From: an uncultured Lachnospiraceae bacterium
Lineage (GTDB): Bacteria > Bacillota > Clostridia > Lachnospirales > Lachnospiraceae
Direction: 5' to 3'
Length of the DNA stretch: 9,647 nucleotides
Assembly: GCA_946409475.1 (NCBI GenBank)
Contig: CAMJWQ010000107.1
Coordinates: 1 to 9,647 of the forward strand
In this document: positions 6,526-9,647 of the stretch, piece by piece
Numbering within the stretch: position 1 is the first letter of the stretch
Layout of the letters: every line of letters begins with the position of its first letter
Notes under the pieces: generated by a model
What the model saw: only the letters and a program-made list of their open reading frames with translations
Databases searched by the model: none
What the model was told of the DNA's origin: nothing
Made by a program: the position numbers and the translations under genes

Positions 6526-6850
6526 ATCTGGAAGATATGGGTGCATATACTTCCAGTTCGTATATACTGCCCGGCAGCGCAGTAATGGAAAAGGCATAAT
6601 TACCAAAATTATCCGTAACGGCAAAGCCTAAAATCCTCCGGTTGAGAGTAACCGGATTTATCTTTGCAACCTGGACTATGGCTCCTGCGGAAAGCCTGTT
6701 CTTCTCATCATAAACAGTACCCTTTATAATTTGCCTGTTATTTTCTTTAAGCTTAATCGCAACGTGATTGGGAGTACATTCTTTCAGGCACATGCTGTCC
6801 AGCAATAAACTGTTTCTATTAATAAAGTCACTATAACTTACTTTTATCAT
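6524..6850 (-). CDS. Small carboxypeptidase-regulatory-like beta-sandwich protein B
   Basis: The product is 108 residues. A unique N-terminal part (1-40) precedes one beta-sandwich of the carboxypeptidase-regulatory type: IIKGTVYDEKNRLSAGAIVQV (41-61 region), then ILGFAVTDNFGNYAFSI and a final IYELEVYAP strand. It has no signal peptide and no membrane segment. The ATG at 6850 overlaps the stop of the 52-residue gene as ATGA. There is no clear ribosome binding site, so translation probably depends on coupling. An internal Met20 start is possible. It shares its pattern (G-T-V-Y-D, T-D-x-F-G-x-[FY], Y-x-L-x-V-[FY]) with protein C, and less closely with the product at 8795-9082. Thirteen bases separate it from protein C, suggesting tandem duplication followed by divergence. 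Biological role unknown. Confidence 0.8.
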   Translation of the reverse strand: MIKVSYSDFINRNSLLLDSMCLKECTPNHVAIKLKENNRQIIKGTVYDEKNRLSAGAIVQVAKINPVTLNRRILGFAVTDNFGNYAFSITALPGSIYELEVYAPISSR

Positions 6851-7005
6851 ATTTCATTTATTTTTTGATCCGTATATATTTTTACATTGAGCTTCGTCAT
6901 ATCTTTTGTCATTGCTGCCGGAATCATGGTACCCTTTATTTTTTCCCCATTAACCACCAATTCTTTTATGGGAATTTCTTTATATTCTTTTCCATTCCTG
7001 ATCAT
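6847..7005 (-). CDS. 52-residue conserved-looking protein of unknown function
   Basis: I do not recognise this protein. The ATG at 7005 follows GGGAGGT (7013-7019) by 7 bases, an excellent site, so it is preferred to the ATG at 7050, which would lie inside the maf coding region. The 52 residues are charged and predicted soluble, with pieces such as KEYKEIPIKELVVNGEKIKG and AAMTKDMTKLNVKIYTD that look like alternating beta strands. There is no Cys, signal peptide or membrane segment. It starts 20 bases after maf and ends with an ATGA overlap into protein B, so it is made together with Maf and the small beta-sandwich proteins. A chaperone or accessory subunit for Maf or for the small proteins is possible, but nothing in the sequence shows this. 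Confidence 0.7.
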   Translation of the reverse strand: MIRNGKEYKEIPIKELVVNGEKIKGTMIPAAMTKDMTKLNVKIYTDQKINEI

Positions 7006-7012
7006 TCTGATG

Positions 7013-7019
7013 ACCTCCC
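7013..7019 (-). promoter_or_regulatory. Ribosome binding site deciding the start of the 52-residue gene
   Basis: GGGAGGT on the minus strand lies 7 bases before ATG 7005, just upstream in the 20-base gap after maf. No comparable site precedes the longer start at 7050. Confidence 0.65.
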
Positions 7020-7025
7020 GTTTTA

Positions 7026-8756
7026 CTATAATATACGCTCTTTCCTGCACTCCTTTAATGTCTCTAAAACCAGATTCTTTACCTCCTCCAGCATTGCCGC
7101 CATCATACTGAAATATTCTTTAAAAACCTTCGCCTGGTATTGCAGATCCGGGGACAGCCTCCTGTAGTCCTTCGCATACATGGAAAATAAATTCGTCTTA
7201 CTATCATAAATAAATTGGTTGAAATATTCTCCTAAGTAACTGCTGCTGCCAGAGATTCGGAATTCATTGGCGGCCGCCAAAATATTCAGCATCCGCTGCA
7301 GGTCCGGATCGTCACTTGTCAAATCCAATAAGGATTTTTTTTGATTTTCTTCTATAATTAGTTCACATAACGTCAATGCCTGTTGTGCCTTTTTATGATT
7401 GGTATCTACATGAAACAGCATGGAGTCAATGATTTCTTTTTCATTCAAATCCACTTTACCCTTTATAACCGGCTGAGACTTTTCTTTTCGATAAATATCC
7501 CGTTCCAAAACAGTCTCCAGTTCTTCATGGGGCGCGCCATTTATTGCCGCTCCATAGGAGCAGTTGATAAATTCCTTTGTCCCGTCTTTATTTATAAAGG
7601 CAATATATCTCTCCAATGCCCTTCTAAAATGCTCCAGTGAAACATTGGTAGGAACTTCCTTTCCGAACACATTTTTTACGGTAATATCAGCTCTGTAATC
7701 TAATTGCTTATCGTATTCATAAATTGCCCTTTGCGCATGATGTAAATTATTTGTAAAAGCTAAATCCTGCCCTATAAGAATAATAGGATTACAGCCCAAT
7801 TTTACAGCTATATCAATGCAGGTATGGGCAACCGATCCCCCAAAATATACACTTTTCATATTTCTGCAGGATTCCGATAGTCTTTGCAGCACCGTGGGAA
7901 TAAAAATTTTATATCCCTGGTATTCCTGCAGCAGGCAGCGGTTGCTGTATTCATAAAAAGCAAGGGGTATATCCAAATCAAGATAGTTTTTCATCATATC
8001 GTAGTTGGCTTCAACAGGATCAATAGATACAATCATATCCGGCTTCATACCATTCTCCACTAAAGCCGCAGCCGTTCTGCTCCCTGTGATTATAAACGTA
8101 CCCTTTAATTTATCTTTATTTTTTTTCATTTCGATTATATTTCTGTCCAAAGAAGGACCTGCGGATACCACAATGGCCGGTATCTCCTTTTGCGTAAGAA
8201 AATACTGCTGAACCGGTGCTGCATTTTTTATAACCGAAAGATTGCATATCAGGTTTTTTAGAAAATCCTTTTTAAAACGATTAGCTAAATTAATAGATGC
8301 GGATGCGTCATAATAAGCACAATCCAATTGTTCAATCATATAGTCATATTCTTCTTTATAAACATCCTGGTAGTTTCCAAAAGCATGAAAATAAATATTA
8401 TTAAAATTTAAAACTGTAACCGCTTTTTTAAATAACATTTTTACAAGCTCTTTATCAAACAGCAATATGTGTATTTGGTCGTCTGCCATTTCACAGCTTT
8501 TTTGAAAAATTTCTAAATTCGGTTCCAAAATAAAAACTTTATTTTGAATACATATCTGCTTTTTCAACTCATCAAGATAGCATCCCGTATCAATTCCAAA
8601 TAAAAAAATAATAGAATCATATTTTATATCTTCTATATTATTCATTAATTTTTTTATATCCTCGGTATAATTTTTTTTATCGGCCATAAACTGAAATGTC
8701 TTATCCCTGAGAATTTGATATACGTGATACCCATCCGATGTTTTATACTTTTTCAT
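7026..8756 (-). CDS. maf: Maf/DUF115 (MptE-like) protein glycosyltransferase
   Basis: The 576-residue protein belongs to the motility accessory factor family (MAF_flag10/DUF115), known for transferring nonulosonic acids from CMP onto Ser/Thr of flagellin in the cytoplasm. The central catalytic domain spans about 165-345: PAIVVSAGPSLDRNI (193-207), GTFIITGSRTAAALVENGMKPD (219-240), SIDPVEAN, YFGGSVAHTCIDIAVKLGC (304-322) and IILIGQDLAFTNNLHHAQ. An N-terminal region of about 160 residues and an alpha-helical C-terminal part (about 435-576) complete the usual layout. No signal peptide is seen. The ATG at 8756 follows GGGGAGGT closely (3 bases). It lies between small beta-sandwich genes and upstream of a complete set of late nonulosonic acid genes, so the CMP-sugar made by the operon is its likely donor. 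No flagellin is present in the window, so the acceptor is open. Annotation as pterin diphosphokinase would be misleading. Confidence 0.9.
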   Translation of the reverse strand: MKKYKTSDGYHVYQILRDKTFQFMADKKNYTEDIKKLMNNIEDIKYDSIIFLFGIDTGCYLDELKKQICIQNKVFILEPNLEIFQKSCEMADDQIHILLFDKELVKMLFKKAVTVLNFNNIYFHAFGNYQDVYKEEYDYMIEQLDCAYYDASASINLANRFKKDFLKNLICNLSVIKNAAPVQQYFLTQKEIPAIVVSAGPSLDRNIIEMKKNKDKLKGTFIITGSRTAAALVENGMKPDMIVSIDPVEANYDMMKNYLDLDIPLAFYEYSNRCLLQEYQGYKIFIPTVLQRLSESCRNMKSVYFGGSVAHTCIDIAVKLGCNPIILIGQDLAFTNNLHHAQRAIYEYDKQLDYRADITVKNVFGKEVPTNVSLEHFRRALERYIAFINKDGTKEFINCSYGAAINGAPHEELETVLERDIYRKEKSQPVIKGKVDLNEKEIIDSMLFHVDTNHKKAQQALTLCELIIEENQKKSLLDLTSDDPDLQRMLNILAAANEFRISGSSSYLGEYFNQFIYDSKTNLFSMYAKDYRRLSPDLQYQAKVFKEYFSMMAAMLEEVKNLVLETLKECRKERIL

Positions 8757-8794
8757 ATTACCTCCCCAGCGATATTCACATGTAAAAGCTGAAT

Positions 8795-9082
8795 TTAGGA
8801 TGAATAGGCTTTTATAATATACTCTTTATCCGTTACCGGAAGGGAAACCGCATAGGAGCCGTCCCGCTCGGTAAAGGTAATCCCTATGATGTCTTTTACA
8901 GGAGGATCTTTTGTTACATCTGCCAGCGTTATTTCCACGGCTGCATCAGACATAGGAAAGCCGTAAGGATTATAAACTACTCCCATCAGGAGAAATCTCT
9001 TTTTACCATTCAGTTTAAAATTTTTTGTGACAATTTTATTGCATAGGATTTGAAATCCCGACAAATATACCCTGGGCTGCAT
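8795..9082 (-). CDS. Small carboxypeptidase-regulatory-like beta-sandwich protein A
   Basis: With ATG at 9082 the product is 95 residues. GGAGGG at 9087-9092 lies 4 bases before this start. The in-frame ATG at 9094 adds four residues and has only a close AAGGGA, so 9082 is preferred. After an N-terminal stretch with the basic segment KLNGKKRF, one beta-sandwich runs from about 30 to the end: FLLMGVVYNPYGFPMSDAAV, IIGITFTERDGSYAVSLPV and a final EYIIKAYSS strand. Its end resembles that of the partial protein at the right edge (AVSLPVTDKEYIIKAYSS against AISLPVANPYVLKVYTKE), so the two are probably related. There is no signal peptide or membrane segment. It is followed by maf after 38 bases and preceded by a structured non-coding region, so it is likely the first gene of the operon. 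Function unknown. Confidence 0.8.
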   Translation of the reverse strand: MQPRVYLSGFQILCNKIVTKNFKLNGKKRFLLMGVVYNPYGFPMSDAAVEITLADVTKDPPVKDIIGITFTERDGSYAVSLPVTDKEYIIKAYSS

Positions 9083-9086
9083 GTTT

Positions 9087-9092
9087 CCCTCC
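9087..9092 (-). promoter_or_regulatory. Ribosome binding site deciding the start of protein A
   Basis: GGAGGG on the minus strand, 4 bases before ATG 9082. It overlaps the alternative upstream ATG (9092-9094), so the upstream start would have to use a weaker AAGGGA. Confidence 0.6.
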
Positions 9093-9110
9093 ATTTCCCT
9101 TAATCTTATT

Positions 9111-9174
9111 TTAACTTACCGGAAGAAAATCAAGCACGAACGGAGCGGGTGTTTGATTTTATCTGATAAGTTAA
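9111..9174 (-). other. Long imperfect hairpin upstream of protein A
   Basis: An outer 8-base arm TTAACTTA (9111-9118) pairs perfectly with TAAGTTAA (9167-9174). An internal loop follows, then AAAATCAA (9126-9133) pairs with TTGATTTT (9153-9160), and CAC/GTG closes an 11-base GC-rich loop. The hairpin ends about 20 bases before the ribosome binding site of protein A, so it does not cover it. No T-run follows on the coding strand, which argues against a plain terminator. Confidence 0.55.
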
Positions 9175-9225
9175 TGAAAGAACGAAGCTCCCGAGTGATA
9201 TCGGAAGAAAAGGCCGTTTACGGAT

Positions 9226-9292
9226 TTATCCGAAGATAAGACAGTTGTCAGATAGCTGCCGGCAGCTGATGCAACTGTCTCTCATCGGATAA
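9226..9292 (-). other. Nested double stem with palindromic tip
   Basis: TTATCCGA (9226-9233) pairs perfectly with TCGGATAA (9285-9292). Inside it AGACAGTTG (9239-9247) pairs perfectly with CAACTGTCT (9272-9280). At the tip is the self-complementary AGCTGCCGGCAGCT (9254-9267). Three stacked perfect complementarities in 67 bases are unlikely by chance. It could be part of a structured leader RNA, a terminator of the upstream gene lacking a clean T-run, or a DNA-level palindromic element. Confidence 0.6.
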
Positions 9293-9336
9293 AATGATAA
9301 CCATTTCTACTTTAACGGCATTGCTCTATGATTCTA

Positions 9337-9366
9337 AATATCTTAACCGCTCCTTCATTCTATCAA
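9337..9366 (-). promoter_or_regulatory. Weak sigma-A-like promoter candidate for the operon
   Basis: On the minus strand TTGATA (9361-9366) is followed after 18 bases by GATATT (9337-9342). The -35 matches five of six consensus positions and the -10 four of six. If used, it would give a leader of roughly 250 bases that includes both hairpin regions before protein A. Confidence 0.35.
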
Positions 9367-9380
9367 TAAAATAAAGCCTG

Positions 9381-9647
9381 CTATTCTTTTGTATAGACCT
9401 TAAGAACATAAGGATTTGCAACCGGCAGGCTGATAGCGAAAAATGATTTATCGTCTGTGAATGTTTGAAAATCCGGCTCTCCTGCCGCAGTAGTACTGGC
9501 CCAGATCAATACACCTCCACTGACGATTGCCGTTCCTGCAGGAGTTAATGCTGAGCCTTCCAGAATGAATAGCTGCCAGGTTGTGGTGGAAAGATCCGCT
9601 TTAAGAATTGATCCCGATGCTGCTTTTACTTGTGTCGTAGTTATGAC
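9381..9647 (-). CDS. Ser/Thr-rich protein with C-terminal beta-sandwich (partial, start outside window)
   Basis: Eighty-eight codons are open from the window edge to a TAG at 9381; the 5' part is missing. Residues 1-28 of the fragment (VITTTQVKAAS..., ...ADLSTTTW) are rich in Ser and Thr. Over the whole fragment 21 of 88 residues are Ser or Thr. From about 27 to the end the sequence resembles the beta-sandwich of protein A: FILEGSALTPAGTAIVSGG, a TFTDDKSFFAISLPV strand pair and a final PYVLKVYTKE. It may therefore be a larger member of the same family with extra N-terminal domains. I cannot name those domains. It is on the same strand as the operon, and 286 bases separate it from protein A. 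A Ser/Thr-rich protein next to a Maf-type O-glycosyltransferase is a plausible acceptor, but this is inferred from composition and position only. Confidence 0.75.
   Translation of the reverse strand, partial: VITTTQVKAASGSILKADLSTTTWQLFILEGSALTPAGTAIVSGGVLIWASTTAAGEPDFQTFTDDKSFFAISLPVANPYVLKVYTKE

Larger units (their letters stand above)
9095..9380. other. Non-coding region between the edge gene and protein A
   Basis: These 286 bases lack a supported gene. They hold the promoter candidate, the nested stem at 9226-9292, the hairpin at 9111-9174, and two minor stems between them: CCGA/TCGG at 9191-9204 and the palindrome CCGTTTACGG at 9214-9223. The motif CGGAAGAAAA occurs twice (near 9119 and 9202, plus strand). 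No known riboswitch class was recognised. Confidence 0.6.

Noticed and set aside
6511..6624. Longer start for protein C at 6624
   Set aside because: It would overlap protein B by 100 bases. The domain begins downstream and a good ribosome binding site points to TTG 6510.
7006..7050. Longer start of the 52-residue gene at 7050
   Set aside because: It lies inside maf without a ribosome binding site, whereas ATG 7005 has GGGAGGT at ideal distance.
7026..8756. Annotation as 6-hydroxymethylpterin diphosphokinase (MptE)
   Set aside because: The DUF115 domain is shared with archaeal MptE, but the length, extra N- and C-terminal regions and nonulosonic acid context are those of Maf glycosyltransferases.
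9226..9292. Clean Rho-independent terminator for the edge gene
   Set aside because: The stem is strong but is followed by TATCTTC-like sequence, not a T-run, and it lies about 90 bases past the stop. Termination remains possible but is not supported by the usual signature.
9251..9307. Short leader peptide (18 codons from an ATG on the minus strand)
   Set aside because: No ribosome binding site precedes it, and its codons fall within the nested stem. There is no run of regulatory codons.
1..9647. CRISPR array, tRNA or rRNA gene, insertion sequence or prophage genes
   Set aside because: No regularly spaced repeats, cloverleaf, transposase or phage-like gene was seen on either strand.

Overview
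The window looks like a low-GC, clostridial-type Firmicutes chromosome, possibly Lachnospiraceae. The grounds are AT-rich DNA, strong GGAGG ribosome binding sites, TTG starts and dense overlapping gene packing. The genus cannot be fixed from this sequence alone. Every supported gene lies on the minus strand, so transcription runs from right (9647) to left (1).

In transcription order: (i) 9647-9381 is the C-terminus of a Ser/Thr-rich protein whose start lies outside the window. (ii) 9380-9095 is a non-coding stretch rich in inverted repeats. It probably forms the leader of the next operon, with a weak promoter candidate near 9337-9366. (iii) 9082-6238 holds a Maf/DUF115 (MptE-like) glycosyltransferase, a 52-residue orphan protein, and three very small proteins, each apparently one carboxypeptidase-regulatory-like beta-sandwich. 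(iv) 6241-415 is a six-gene nonulosonic acid block: LegC-type aminotransferase, CBS-CBS nucleotidyltransferase (PtmE-like), NeuD/PglD-type acetyltransferase, NeuB synthase, NeuC-type hydrolysing 2-epimerase and NeuA/LegF CMP-sugar synthetase. (v) 414-286 is a short gap carrying a good sigma-A promoter and three CAAAC direct repeats. (vi) 285-1 is the N-terminus of a DeoR-family regulator cut by the window edge.

The enzyme set fits CMP-legionaminic acid, or a close relative, better than plain sialic acid or pseudaminic acid. A LegC-type aminotransferase and a GlcN-1-P guanylyltransferase-like protein flank NeuB/NeuC/NeuA homologues. The expected 4,6-dehydratase (LegB) is not in the window. Maf is the family that transfers such CMP-activated nonulosonic acids to Ser/Thr of proteins, classically flagellin.

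The most interesting feature is the coupling of Maf and the sugar pathway to tiny single-domain beta-sandwich proteins. One of them overlaps legC by ATGA. No flagellin or flagellar gene is visible. A testable idea is that these small proteins, or the Ser/Thr-rich one at the right edge, are acceptors or partners of a dedicated non-flagellar glycosylation system. This is inference.
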